This document shows, piece by piece, positions 19,024 to 27,621 of a stretch of DNA of 64,000 bases (the first letter of the stretch is position 1; the number at the start of each line of letters is the position of its first letter). The DNA comes from a bacterium (GTDB taxonomy: Bacteria; Planctomycetota; UBA1135; UBA2386), in the NCBI GenBank assembly GCA_030432695.1, contig JAUILN010000022.1, positions 1 through 64,000 of the forward strand, written 5' to 3'. Below the pieces are notes generated by a model. The model made no database searches. It saw nothing but the letters and a program-made list of their open reading frames with translations, and was not told the origin of the DNA. The translations under genes and the position numbers were made by a program.

Positions 19024-19380
19024 ATGACCGCTTCCCGCTACCGGGCCCAGGCCGCGATCCGTCGCGTCCTCGCGCGCCACTGGATCGACCTCGATCGGAT
19101 CCGCTTCGGCGAGTTCCGGGGGGTGGTTCGTCTCACCGGGGAACTGCGGTTCGTCGACGCGCGCGGTGATCGCCCTTCGATCGGGGTGCTGGAGACGATC
19201 CGCGCCGAGATCCTGCGGATCGCCGAGGTTCGGGTGGTCGCCTTCGAACTCGACAACTGGGTGCGTGGCGACGAAGGGCGCTGGGAACAGGTCGACCGTC
19301 GCGCGGCGGGCAACGAGGCCCAGCCGGCAGGCGGAGTCTTCGAGGTCGTCGCGCGCGGCGAGCAGGAGGAATCGCCATGA
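19024..19380 (+). CDS. small conserved-looking protein, coupled to TPR gene
   Basis: ATG at 19024 (MTASRYRAQAAIRRVLARHW) gives 116 residues; a GTG at 18991 would add 11. The middle (FRGVVRLTGELRF ... VLETIRAEILRIAEVRVVAFELDNW) has the alternating pattern of a BON-like alpha/beta fold, a possibility only. No signal peptide or transmembrane helix. Its stop overlaps the ATG of the TPR gene (ATGA), so the two are made together. Function unknown. Confidence 0.65.
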   Translation: MTASRYRAQAAIRRVLARHWIDLDRIRFGEFRGVVRLTGELRFVDARGDRPSIGVLETIRAEILRIAEVRVVAFELDNWVRGDEGRWEQVDRRAAGNEAQPAGGVFEVVARGEQEESP

Positions 19381-20567
19381 CCAGGGGAGCTGCGAGGAGC
19401 CACGAGTGGCTCGACGAACTGCGACGGCGCGTGGCGGACCGGCCGGCATACGCGGACGGCTGGTGTCTGCTCGGCGACGCGCTGCTGGCCGAGGACTGCC
19501 ACCTGGAGGCCGGGCGGGCCTACGAGTCGGCCCTGGCCCTGAACGCCGGCTACCGCGACGCGGTGCTCGGTCTGGCCTTCGCGCGGGCCCGGACCACCGG
19601 CTTCCACGCGGCCTTCGCCACCTTCCGACGACTGTTCCCGCTCGCCGCGGGGGACTTCATGGTGCCGTTCGCGCTCGGCGTGCTGTGCCTGCGCGAGGGG
19701 TGGAGCGGGCAGGGTCTCGACCAGCTGTGCCGCGCTCGCGAACTCGCGCCGACCGTCCCCTTCGTGGCGCTGCACCTGGCCGGTGCGTGGCGGGCCGCCG
19801 GCCGCGACGCCCGCGCCGCGCAGGAACTCGACGCCGCGCGCCGATTGGCCGGGCGATCCGGCATGGCCGACGAGGCGGTGGCGCGGCTCGCGATCCCCGA
19901 GACCTTCGACCCGCCCGGCCACGTGACCGCGCGGATCGCGTGCTCACATTGGCTCGCACAGCGCGGCGTGGAGCGAGGCGAGGTCCTGGACGAGATCGCT
20001 CTGCGCTTTCCAGGCCACGGCAGGCTGCTGCTCGAGCAGGGACGGAGTGCGGCCCTCGACGGACGTGTCGCTGCGGCCCTCGCGGTGTTCCGCGCCGCGA
20101 TGGACGTCGACGTGGACTGCCACGACGCCCGCTTCGAAGCCGGTCTCCTCACCGCCGAGCAGGGCGACCTCGACGCGGCGGTGGGCCTGCTGCAGGCGGC
20201 GGTGACCCAACGACCGACCTTCCCCGACTACCGCTACGAGCTGGCACTGGTGCTGCTCGAGGCAGGGCGCGCTGCGGACGCCGAGCGGGAACTCCGACTC
20301 GCCCTGACGCTAGAACCGGGCTACGGCCAGTGCGCGCTACGTCTCGCCGAGGTGGTGGCGGAGCAGGCTCGCATGGCCGAGGCGCTCGAGATCCTCGACG
20401 CCGGAGCCTGGCGCGACTGGCCGGAGTCCTGGTCGCTGCGTGCGGAGCTGCTGCTCGGGCTGCAGCGCGTCGACGAGGCCCGCGCGGTCGTCGACCGTGT
20501 CCTGGCCCGGGATCCCGAGGATCTCCTCGGCCAGGAACTACGGTCGAAGCTGGTCGCCGAGGACTGA
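19377..20567 (+). CDS. TPR repeat protein
   Basis: This 396-residue protein consists almost wholly of 34-residue helical repeats, for example ADGWCLLGDALLAEDCHLEA, GRAYESALALNAGYRDAVLG and later ELRLALTLEPGYGQCALRLA, with the W/L/G/Y/A/F/A/P pattern of TPRs. No signal peptide or membrane segment, so it is cytoplasmic. It likely acts as a scaffold. It is coupled to the preceding 116-aa gene and ends directly against the converging phytase-like gene, with no spacer. Confidence 0.85.
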   Translation: MTRGAARSHEWLDELRRRVADRPAYADGWCLLGDALLAEDCHLEAGRAYESALALNAGYRDAVLGLAFARARTTGFHAAFATFRRLFPLAAGDFMVPFALGVLCLREGWSGQGLDQLCRARELAPTVPFVALHLAGAWRAAGRDARAAQELDAARRLAGRSGMADEAVARLAIPETFDPPGHVTARIACSHWLAQRGVERGEVLDEIALRFPGHGRLLLEQGRSAALDGRVAAALAVFRAAMDVDVDCHDARFEAGLLTAEQGDLDAAVGLLQAAVTQRPTFPDYRYELALVLLEAGRAADAERELRLALTLEPGYGQCALRLAEVVAEQARMAEALEILDAGAWRDWPESWSLRAELLLGLQRVDEARAVVDRVLARDPEDLLGQELRSKLVAED

Positions 20568-23015
20568 TCAGCGCCCGCCGAGCGGGTTGCGGAAGCGGCC
20601 CAGGTTCACGAAGCGGTTGGCGACCTCGCCACCATCGTTGTCGAGGCTGACCCAGAGGTCGCCGCGGACGATCGCGACGCCTTCGACCTTCTCGAAGGGT
20701 GCGAACTCCGCCAGCACGTCCTCGACCAGCACCTTGCTGACGGTGTCGTTGCCCGACGGCTCGCCGGGCTGGCCGTCGGTGTCCGGCGTGAGCCCGTCCA
20801 GGTCGAACGCGCTGATGGTCTTCAGCACCGCCGGCGCGCCGATGCCCTGGTCGCGCTCGATGACCAGGAACTGGTCGCGGCCGATCGCGGTGATCTCGCT
20901 GAGGCCGATCCAGCCCGCGTCACCCGAGGTCTCGGCCTCGAGCGGATAGAAGAAGAAGTCCCAGTCGCCGCCGACGCGCAGGCCGTTCTGCGGGGCGGTG
21001 CCGTTACGGATCTGGTCGAGGTCGTAGCGGGCGATGCGGGTGTGGCTGGCCGGCTCGCCGCTGAAGCCGCGCTGGATCGCCGCATACAGGTAGCGACCAT
21101 CGCGCGAGATGGTGACGCCCTCGAAGCCGTTGCCGCGGATCCGACCGCCGGTCGCCGAGCCGACCGCGTTGCCGCCGATCGACGGATCGGCTGCCGCGTC
21201 GATGTTGTTCGGCAGTTGGATCTCGCGGAGCACGCGACCGAGGATGTCGGTCTGCACGATCAGGTTCGGGTTCGAGCTGCCATTGCCCTCGCTGGCGAAG
21301 AAGAAGCCACCGAGCATCGGGTCGGCGTCGATGCCGGAGATGTCGCGGACGATGCCCTCACCGTCGTAGCGGGCCTGCTGGCCGTTCACGGTGACCGGCA
21401 GCAGCGGGAAGACCTCGGCGAACGCGCCGCCGTTCTGGATGTAGTAGATCGTGGTCGGCAGCGCGTTGTCGGGGATGCCGAAGAAGCCGCCGGGCGCCTG
21501 CGTGGTGCCCGAGATCGCGCCGAACGGCGTCTGCGCGCTGAACAGCAGCGGACGACGCAGGTCGGCCGGGTAGCGCTCGGTGCCCTGGAAGATCGTCAGC
21601 GTGCCGGAGACCTCGTCGGCGGTGACCACCAGGCCACGCTGCGGGATCGCCACGACGCCTTCGGGCGAGATGCCGGTCGGCAGGAACTGCACCAGCACCG
21701 GGGCGGCCGGGTTGCTGATGTCGTAGACGTTCATGAACGAGCCGCGCTCGCTCATCACGAAGGCGAAGTCGCGGCGGCCGAAGCGGGCGCAGGTCACGCC
21801 CTCGACCTCGATGCCACGCGCGTCGCTGCGGCCGTCGGGGTACTGGCCGAACACCTGGGCGATGGTCTCCATGAACCCGCCGTCGGTGTAGAGCTCCTGG
21901 CCACGCGGCGAGAACACGCTGTAGCCGCGGCCGCCGGTGTAGGCGAGTTCACCCTCGTCGGCGCAGACGATCGCCGAGCCGTCCGGCGTGAAGGCGATCG
22001 CGTCGGGCTGGCGCGGGCCGCCCAGCACCGGGTTGCCGCTGCCGTCCTCGTCGGCGTCGACGCCGTTGCCGATCGAGCTCGGGTAGCCCTGGCTGAACGA
22101 GATCTCGTCGTTGTCGTCCAGGTCGCAGATCCGCTCGGGGGCGTTGCCGCTCGAGAACAGGTTCACGAGTGCGGGGTTGCGCGGGTCGGCGATGTCGAGG
22201 ATTGCGATGCCGTTGTTCTCCTGCAGCGAGACCGCGGCGAGGCTGCCGTGGACGTCGACGAACTCCGGCTGCGCATCGTCGGTGAACAGCATGCCGAGCG
22301 CGTCCATCCGCGCCTGCGGGATGCGCACGCCGGCGACGTGCGCGGCGTTCAGGTCGGCCGGGTCGAAGGTCACGACCTGCACGAAGCCGGGGTCGGAGAC
22401 GTCCTGCGGGAACTGGCCGCTGCCGCGGCGCGGGAAGCCCGGGTAGTCCTCGTCGAGGACGATGCCGTTCGCGTCGACGACGACCGGCTCGTTCTCGATG
22501 CAGACCACTGCGACGAACTCGCCGCCACGGCGACGCACCAGCTTGACGCTGTCGGGCTGGAAGCCGATGGCGATGCTGCCGATCACGGTCACCGCGGCGG
22601 GGTTGCTGGCGTCGAGGACGACCAGCGCGCCGGCGTTGTTCGGGTCGGTGACGTCCGGTGCCGGATCGTCCTCGCTCCACGGGGTGGTCAGCACGGCGGC
22701 GACCACGATGTCGCCGGCCCAGCTCACGCTGGTCGGCTCGGCGTCGGTGCCGAAGGTCGGGCGCAGGTCGACGAAGGGATACTGCGAAGGATTCCGCGGG
22801 TCGCTCAGGTCGGCGAAGCCGACGCGGCCGCCGGAGGCGTCGCTGAAGGCCACCGAGCGTCCGTCGGGGCTGGCCGAGACGATCTCGGCGATGCCGCCCT
22901 GCACGTTGTAGCTGGCGACCTGGTGGAAGTAGTTGACCTGGCCGCGCTGGGCGGAGGCGGTACCGGCGGCGAAGGCCGCGGCCGCGGCGAGCGCCGCGAT
23001 CGGGAGGATGCGCAT
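20568..23015 (-). CDS. exported choice-of-anchor-I-like propeller with phytase-like esterase domain
   Basis: The 815-residue protein has a signal peptide (MRILPIAALAAAAAFAAGTA). Residues about 30-510 carry propeller blades with the wording of choice-of-anchor-I proteins: IGFQPDSVKLV, VCIENEP, QPDAIAFTPDGSAIVCADEGE, then TADEVSGTLTIF. Residues about 540-800 match the esterase-like-activity-of-phytase domain: DISGIDADPMLGGFFFASEG, EGVTISRDGRYLYAAIQRG and EITAIGRDQFLVIERDQG. It may release phosphate from organic phosphate esters in the periplasm; activity is not proven by sequence. It converges on the TPR gene without a gap. Confidence 0.85.
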   Translation of the reverse strand: MRILPIAALAAAAAFAAGTASAQRGQVNYFHQVASYNVQGGIAEIVSASPDGRSVAFSDASGGRVGFADLSDPRNPSQYPFVDLRPTFGTDAEPTSVSWAGDIVVAAVLTTPWSEDDPAPDVTDPNNAGALVVLDASNPAAVTVIGSIAIGFQPDSVKLVRRRGGEFVAVVCIENEPVVVDANGIVLDEDYPGFPRRGSGQFPQDVSDPGFVQVVTFDPADLNAAHVAGVRIPQARMDALGMLFTDDAQPEFVDVHGSLAAVSLQENNGIAILDIADPRNPALVNLFSSGNAPERICDLDDNDEISFSQGYPSSIGNGVDADEDGSGNPVLGGPRQPDAIAFTPDGSAIVCADEGELAYTGGRGYSVFSPRGQELYTDGGFMETIAQVFGQYPDGRSDARGIEVEGVTCARFGRRDFAFVMSERGSFMNVYDISNPAAPVLVQFLPTGISPEGVVAIPQRGLVVTADEVSGTLTIFQGTERYPADLRRPLLFSAQTPFGAISGTTQAPGGFFGIPDNALPTTIYYIQNGGAFAEVFPLLPVTVNGQQARYDGEGIVRDISGIDADPMLGGFFFASEGNGSSNPNLIVQTDILGRVLREIQLPNNIDAAADPSIGGNAVGSATGGRIRGNGFEGVTISRDGRYLYAAIQRGFSGEPASHTRIARYDLDQIRNGTAPQNGLRVGGDWDFFFYPLEAETSGDAGWIGLSEITAIGRDQFLVIERDQGIGAPAVLKTISAFDLDGLTPDTDGQPGEPSGNDTVSKVLVEDVLAEFAPFEKVEGVAIVRGDLWVSLDNDGGEVANRFVNLGRFRNPLGGR

Positions 23016-23145
23016 TGTCGGGAGTGTTCTCGGAGGGACGGAGTGCGCGCCCGCTCACCTGGCGTAGTGAGGCGTTCGTCCGGCATGGACCCCGCCTGGG
23101 CGCGAGCCGGGGATTGGGCGATCCACCCGAGGGGCCTCGATCAAA

Positions 23146-23171
23146 CGAACATCAAGGTTTGCCGATGTTCG
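23146..23171 (-). terminator. probable intrinsic terminator after the amidohydrolase
   Basis: CGAACATC (23146-23153) and GATGTTCG (23164-23171) form a perfect 8-bp stem with a 10-nt loop. On the minus strand it is followed by TTTGATC, a short T-rich tail. It lies 28 bp past the amidohydrolase stop and upstream of the next gene's start, the right place for a terminator. Confidence 0.5.
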
Positions 23172-23198
23172 CGGCCGCGCTGCTCCGAACCGCTCCGG

Positions 23199-24746
23199 TC
23201 AGTCCCGATCGGTGCGGCGCAGCGCACGGCCCGGTCGTTCGCCGGTCGGCTCGCCGCCGTCGAGCACCGCAGTCCCGTTCACCAGCACCAGCTGCATCCC
23301 GCGCGCCTTCAGATAAGGGTCGGTAAAGGTCGCGCGGTCCTCGATCGCGTTCGGATCGAAGACCAGCAGGTCGGCGACGTGGCCAGTCTCGAGAGTGCCG
23401 CGGTCGTCGAGGTCGAGGGTGGCGGCCGGCAGACCGCTCATCTTGTGGATCGCGGTCTCCAGCGTGAGGCCGTCGTCGTCGAGTGCCCGGCGCAGCACGC
23501 GGGCGAAGCTGCCGTGGCCGCGCGGATGGCGCATCGTCGGAGAGCCGTCGCTGGCGACCATCACGTGCTCGTCGCGGAGCAGGCGCCGCATCACCGCGTC
23601 GTCCATCACGAAGTAGGCAGCGCTGCCACCGCGCGGGCCCAGCTCGATCAGCACCTCCTCGAAGGCGACGCCGCGCTCGTCGGCGACCTCGGCCAGCGTG
23701 CGGCCGGCGAGCTCGCCGGTGCCGAACAGCGTGGCGTCGGGGCCGTTGCGCGACAGCACGCGGTTGCGCAGATGCTCGGCCAGCTCCTCGTGGCGGTCGG
23801 CGGCCGCGGCTTCGTAGTCCTCGGCGTCGCGGGCCCAGTCGGGGAACAGGATCGACAGGCCGGTGTAGCTCGCGGTGTAGGGATAGACGTCGGCGGTGAC
23901 CTGCAGGCCGGTCGCGCGTGCCGCGTCGAGTTGCGCGAGCAATGCCTCGGCGCGGGCCTCGTCGTGGGCGTGGACGATCTTGGCGTGGCTCAGATGCGCG
24001 CGCGCTCCGGGTGCGGCGCGGCATTGGTCGAGCAGTTCCTCGACCGACGCCTCGATCTGGTCGTCGTCTTCCGAGCGGACGTGGCTCGCGACCAGCAGAC
24101 CGCGCGCCCCGACCGGCCGGGCGATCGCCGCGAGTTCCTCGGCGTCGGCGAAGCGGCCGGGCGTGTACTCGAGCCCGGTCGACAGCCCGAACGCGCCGGC
24201 GTCCAGCGCTTCACCGACCAGTTTCGCCATCCGCTCACGCTCGGTGGCATCCGCCGGCCGGCCGTCGGGCACCTCGGCGAGGCGGCGCACCGTGCCGTGG
24301 CCGACGAACGCCGCGATGTTGGTGACCGCGCCGCGCGCGTCGACCGAACTCAGCCAGGCGTCGAGGTCGTCAGCGGGCGAGCTGCCGTCGAGCCCCAGGC
24401 AGACGGTCGTCACGCCCATCGCCGCGAAGTTGTCGAAGCCGGGCGCGCGGCGCGGATCGCCGTGCGCGTGGACGTCGACGAAGCCCGGTGCGACGACCAT
24501 CCCGGTCGCGTCGAAGACGCGCGCCGCCTTGGTGCGGGTCGCGGCGCGGTAGTGCGGAGGGACCAGTGCCGCGATGCGCCCGTCGACGACCGCGACGTCG
24601 GCACGGCGCGCCGGCGCACCGGTGCCGTCGACGACCTTGCCGCCGACGATCAGCAGGTCGCAGCGCTCGGGGAGGTGGAGGGAGGAGCAGGCTGCGAGCG
24701 CGAGGACGGCGAGCAGGCAGGCGAGGCGCTTGAAGTCGTCGAACAT
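23199..24746 (-). CDS. N-acyl-D-amino-acid deacylase-type amidohydrolase, lipoprotein
   Basis: ATG at 24746, with GGGGGAA just upstream, opens a lipoprotein signal (LAVLALAAC, Cys20). The 515-residue enzyme shows the amidohydrolase metal site HAHGD, then GLSTGLEYTPGRF, SHVRSEDDDQ, and the ASDGSPTMRHPRGHGSFARVL region. All are diagnostic of the D-aminoacylase branch. It hydrolyses N-acyl-D-amino acids or related amides using zinc, here at the cell surface. It is monocistronic by spacing. Family firm, substrate inferred. Confidence 0.9.
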   Translation of the reverse strand: MFDDFKRLACLLAVLALAACSSLHLPERCDLLIVGGKVVDGTGAPARRADVAVVDGRIAALVPPHYRAATRTKAARVFDATGMVVAPGFVDVHAHGDPRRAPGFDNFAAMGVTTVCLGLDGSSPADDLDAWLSSVDARGAVTNIAAFVGHGTVRRLAEVPDGRPADATERERMAKLVGEALDAGAFGLSTGLEYTPGRFADAEELAAIARPVGARGLLVASHVRSEDDDQIEASVEELLDQCRAAPGARAHLSHAKIVHAHDEARAEALLAQLDAARATGLQVTADVYPYTASYTGLSILFPDWARDAEDYEAAAADRHEELAEHLRNRVLSRNGPDATLFGTGELAGRTLAEVADERGVAFEEVLIELGPRGGSAAYFVMDDAVMRRLLRDEHVMVASDGSPTMRHPRGHGSFARVLRRALDDDGLTLETAIHKMSGLPAATLDLDDRGTLETGHVADLLVFDPNAIEDRATFTDPYLKARGMQLVLVNGTAVLDGGEPTGERPGRALRRTDRD

Positions 24747-24834
24747 GTCGGTTCCCCCGGACAGGAGAACCGAGTCGCGTGGAGTTCGCCACGGGGGAAG
24801 TCCGATCTGTCGCGTGCCTGCAGGTCCTACCGAC

Positions 24835-27501
24835 TCACCCGTCCTTCCGGTCCTTGCCCGGCGTGTTGCGCTCGATCCACTCCTGCCAGCGCTGCTTGTT
24901 CTCCTGGTGGCTCTGGAGGGTGGAGAGGGCGTTGTGGGCGGCGGTGCGGACGGTCTCGCTCGGGTCGTCGAGGGCGCGGAGCAGGGCCGGGCCGGCGAGC
25001 GGGGACAGCATCGAGGCGAGTTGATCGATGGCGAGGAGGCGGACGTCCAGGGTCGGGCTCTGGAAGGCGAGGGCGAAGGTGTCGGCGAGGGTGGGGTCCT
25101 GGAGTGCACCGAGGGAGCGGAGCGCGTCCATCACGAGGTCGAGCTGGGAGGCGACGAGGTCGGTGCGGCCGACCGCGGCTTGGATCATGGCGCGGCAGGT
25201 GTCGATGCGTTCGGTGCGCGGGAGTGCGTCGAGGAACGGGCGGGCTTCGATCTCGCCGTGTTCGGTGAGCGCGGCGAGGACGGCGCGCACGTGCGGGCGG
25301 ACGGTGTCGTCGAGGAGTGCGCGGAAGCGGCTGGAGTCGTAGCCGTGGGTACCGGGCTTGCCGAGGAAGGCGCCGTAGAGGGCGCGGTTGCCGGGGGGGG
25401 TGAAGACCGTGCGGGCGAGGGCGACCGGATCGCTCTCTGGGTCCTCGAACAGATGGATGAGCGCCATGTCGCCCAAGTCAGGGTCGAGCAGGAAACTGCG
25501 CAGCTGCTCCTGTCCACGCTGTCCGCAATGGCGCAGCGCACCGAGCAGTCTGCGCTGTGCCGTGTCGGCCGCGAGCGGGAGTTCGTAGTAGTCCAGGCTG
25601 GCTCTGTGATTGGGTGGCTCGATGCCGCCTTGCACCTGCTCGAAGTCGCGGATCGCGCTGCCGAGCGCCTCGGCACAGGATTCGTCGACGGCGTCCTGGA
25701 TCGAGGCTGTCAGTCTGTCGGCCATAGGCGACGGGAGTTCGTGGAGTACGGCGAGTGCGAGGCGGGCCTGCTCTGGGGTGGTAGGAAGCGGTGGCAGCTC
25801 CTGGGCGCCGAGCGCCTGGCGTACCGAGTCCGACGACGGACCGTCGAGCCGGCACATCGGGAGGATTGCGCCGAGGTGCTCGGGGGCGGCGACCGCTGCG
25901 AGGATCTCGGAGGTCTTCTTGATCTGGCCTAGCAGTGGATCGTCGCGGTAGCGGGTATGTGCGGCATCGAGGCGACGCAGGTAGTCGAGGAGGAGCGGAA
26001 CGTCGCCCGCCGTCACGGACGCCGGCAGGGCTTTGCGCACCTCGTAGAGGAGCTGCATCAGGTTGTCGTTCTGCTGAGTGCTTCCGAGCGGCAGCTGCTC
26101 GACCGCGGTACGGGGTGCGACCTGGATCAATGCGAGGCTGGCCAGGAATGCGATGTCCGGGTTCGAATGGTCCACGTAGCGCAGCGTCGCGGCTTTGGAG
26201 ATCCGAAGCGGTGGGTCTTGGCGGGCCTGATCGAAGATCCATTCAACGGACACGGCAGGGATCGGCGGCTCGCGTAGCAGAAGTTCCGACAGCCGGTCCG
26301 TCATCTCGAGGACTGACTCCCGCACGAAGCTGCCCGTCGACACTCCCGTGGACGCGGTTCCCCTGGGATGCGTTGGGCTTGGGGGAGCACCGTCGATCAG
26401 CGCCAGCTGCAGTTCCCACGGATCCAGCGGTGCACGACCACTCAGTCGGATACGCCAGTAAGCCTGACGCTCGGGTGCCCCGAGCATCGCATGGAATCTC
26501 GTGCCTGCTGCCTGGCGATGAGCATCGCGATGCTGCAGCCAGAACTCGATCAGTGCCTCGCGCTGCTGCGTGCTGCCGTGCTGCAGCACCTCGGTCATCC
26601 ACGCCTCGACCTGCTCCTCTCCCCCGAGCACCGGCATGGCCAGCACCGCGAGGGCCACGTTGCGCACCTCGGTCGAACTCGCGTGCAGCGCCTGCCCGAG
26701 CACCTCCAGCACCCGCGCCCGCTGCTCCGGCACGTCTGCGCAGCAGGCCGCGCCGTGGATCGCTGCGGGCAGCGACGGGCTGTGCAGCGCGATCGCGCCG
26801 AGTCGATGCCGTGGCTCCGCAGGCAGCGTCTCCACCTCCGTCGCGATCACGTAGAGCGCGCTCTCGTCGCCGCCGAGCATGCGTTGCTCCAGCGCGCGGA
26901 GCACCCGCTCGTCGGCGTGGGGGAGCAGCAGCTCGGTGGCGTGACGCAGGCCGAGCACGCCGTAGCCCGGCAATTTCGCGAGGATCGCCGGCACCGCGAG
27001 GACACCGAGGCGGCGCAGCTCTTCGCGCGCCTCCTGGGTGTTCTTCAGGTCGGCGTCGTCGTCGAGGTTCTCCGCCCAACGCCGCAGGTAGCTCGGGATC
27101 TCGCGGGGCTGCGGATCCTGCTTCGCGGGCAGCGCGGCCGGCGCTTCGGTCTGGGCCGCAGCCCAGCCCGCATAGGGCTCGACGCCGAGCGCTTCGAGCT
27201 GGCGGAGCTGCTTCTGCCACGCCTCGGGGTTGCCGCTCCGCTCGAGGGCCACCGCGACGTAGAAGTTAAGCGCGGCGGTGCGGGCCGGATCGTCGGCCGC
27301 GGCCTGCAGTGCCTGCTGGAGTTCGGTGACGGCTTGCTGCGGGTCGGTCTGGGCCGACCAGAGGTACCAGGCACGCCGGGCCTGGAGCTCGGCGCGGGAA
27401 CTGGCGGCGGGAAAGCGGGCGGCGTCGTCCTGGGCAGCGGCGGGGACCGCGAGCAGCAAGAGCGCGGCGGTCCGGGACAGTCTTCCGGGTCTTCTCGACA
27501 T
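24835..27501 (-). CDS. exported HEAT-like repeat protein
   Basis: ATG at 27501 (MSRRPGRLSRTAALLLLAVPAAAQ) gives a signal peptide and 888 residues. Long helical repeats dominate, for example EAREELRRLGVLAVPAILAKL, and near the end ALLRALDDPSETVRTAAHNAL, a clear HEAT repeat. Residues 40-110 look like a TPR-type pair. Role unknown; such repeats usually bind protein partners. It is divergently transcribed from the histidine kinase gene across a 120-bp region with phased repeats, so both may answer to that regulator. Confidence 0.8.
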   Translation of the reverse strand: MSRRPGRLSRTAALLLLAVPAAAQDDAARFPAASSRAELQARRAWYLWSAQTDPQQAVTELQQALQAAADDPARTAALNFYVAVALERSGNPEAWQKQLRQLEALGVEPYAGWAAAQTEAPAALPAKQDPQPREIPSYLRRWAENLDDDADLKNTQEAREELRRLGVLAVPAILAKLPGYGVLGLRHATELLLPHADERVLRALEQRMLGGDESALYVIATEVETLPAEPRHRLGAIALHSPSLPAAIHGAACCADVPEQRARVLEVLGQALHASSTEVRNVALAVLAMPVLGGEEQVEAWMTEVLQHGSTQQREALIEFWLQHRDAHRQAAGTRFHAMLGAPERQAYWRIRLSGRAPLDPWELQLALIDGAPPSPTHPRGTASTGVSTGSFVRESVLEMTDRLSELLLREPPIPAVSVEWIFDQARQDPPLRISKAATLRYVDHSNPDIAFLASLALIQVAPRTAVEQLPLGSTQQNDNLMQLLYEVRKALPASVTAGDVPLLLDYLRRLDAAHTRYRDDPLLGQIKKTSEILAAVAAPEHLGAILPMCRLDGPSSDSVRQALGAQELPPLPTTPEQARLALAVLHELPSPMADRLTASIQDAVDESCAEALGSAIRDFEQVQGGIEPPNHRASLDYYELPLAADTAQRRLLGALRHCGQRGQEQLRSFLLDPDLGDMALIHLFEDPESDPVALARTVFTPPGNRALYGAFLGKPGTHGYDSSRFRALLDDTVRPHVRAVLAALTEHGEIEARPFLDALPRTERIDTCRAMIQAAVGRTDLVASQLDLVMDALRSLGALQDPTLADTFALAFQSPTLDVRLLAIDQLASMLSPLAGPALLRALDDPSETVRTAAHNALSTLQSHQENKQRWQEWIERNTPGKDRKDG

Positions 27502-27535
27502 GGCGGATAGACTCGGCCGCGGGCCGTGACGAGTT

Positions 27536-27588
27536 GTCAACGGCTGGTCAACTGGGCGGCGGATCCGCGGAGTTGACATCCCGTTGAC
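27536..27588. promoter_or_regulatory. paired 11-bp-phased direct repeats, candidate OmpR-type operator
   Basis: In the 120-bp divergent region, GTCAAC occurs at 27536 and 27547 and its reverse complement GTTGAC at 27572 and 27583. Each pair is spaced exactly 11 bp. Tandem half-sites 11 bp apart are the known DNA geometry for OmpR/PhoB-family regulators, and such a regulator is encoded downstream (29370-30059). The two rightward TTGACA sequences (27573-27578 and 27584-27589) could also act as -35 elements, with a weak CCTAGC 17 bp on. Autoregulation is inferred. Confidence 0.55.
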
Positions 27589-27621
27589 AGGTGGCGGCCG
27601 GCCGCGCCTAGCGTGGCTCCC

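Noticed and set aside
21042..25268. Very long plus-strand open frame (1408 codons)
   Set aside because: It runs antisense to the phytase-like gene and the amidohydrolase; composition is low-complexity Arg/Val/Ala typical of a GC-rich shadow frame.
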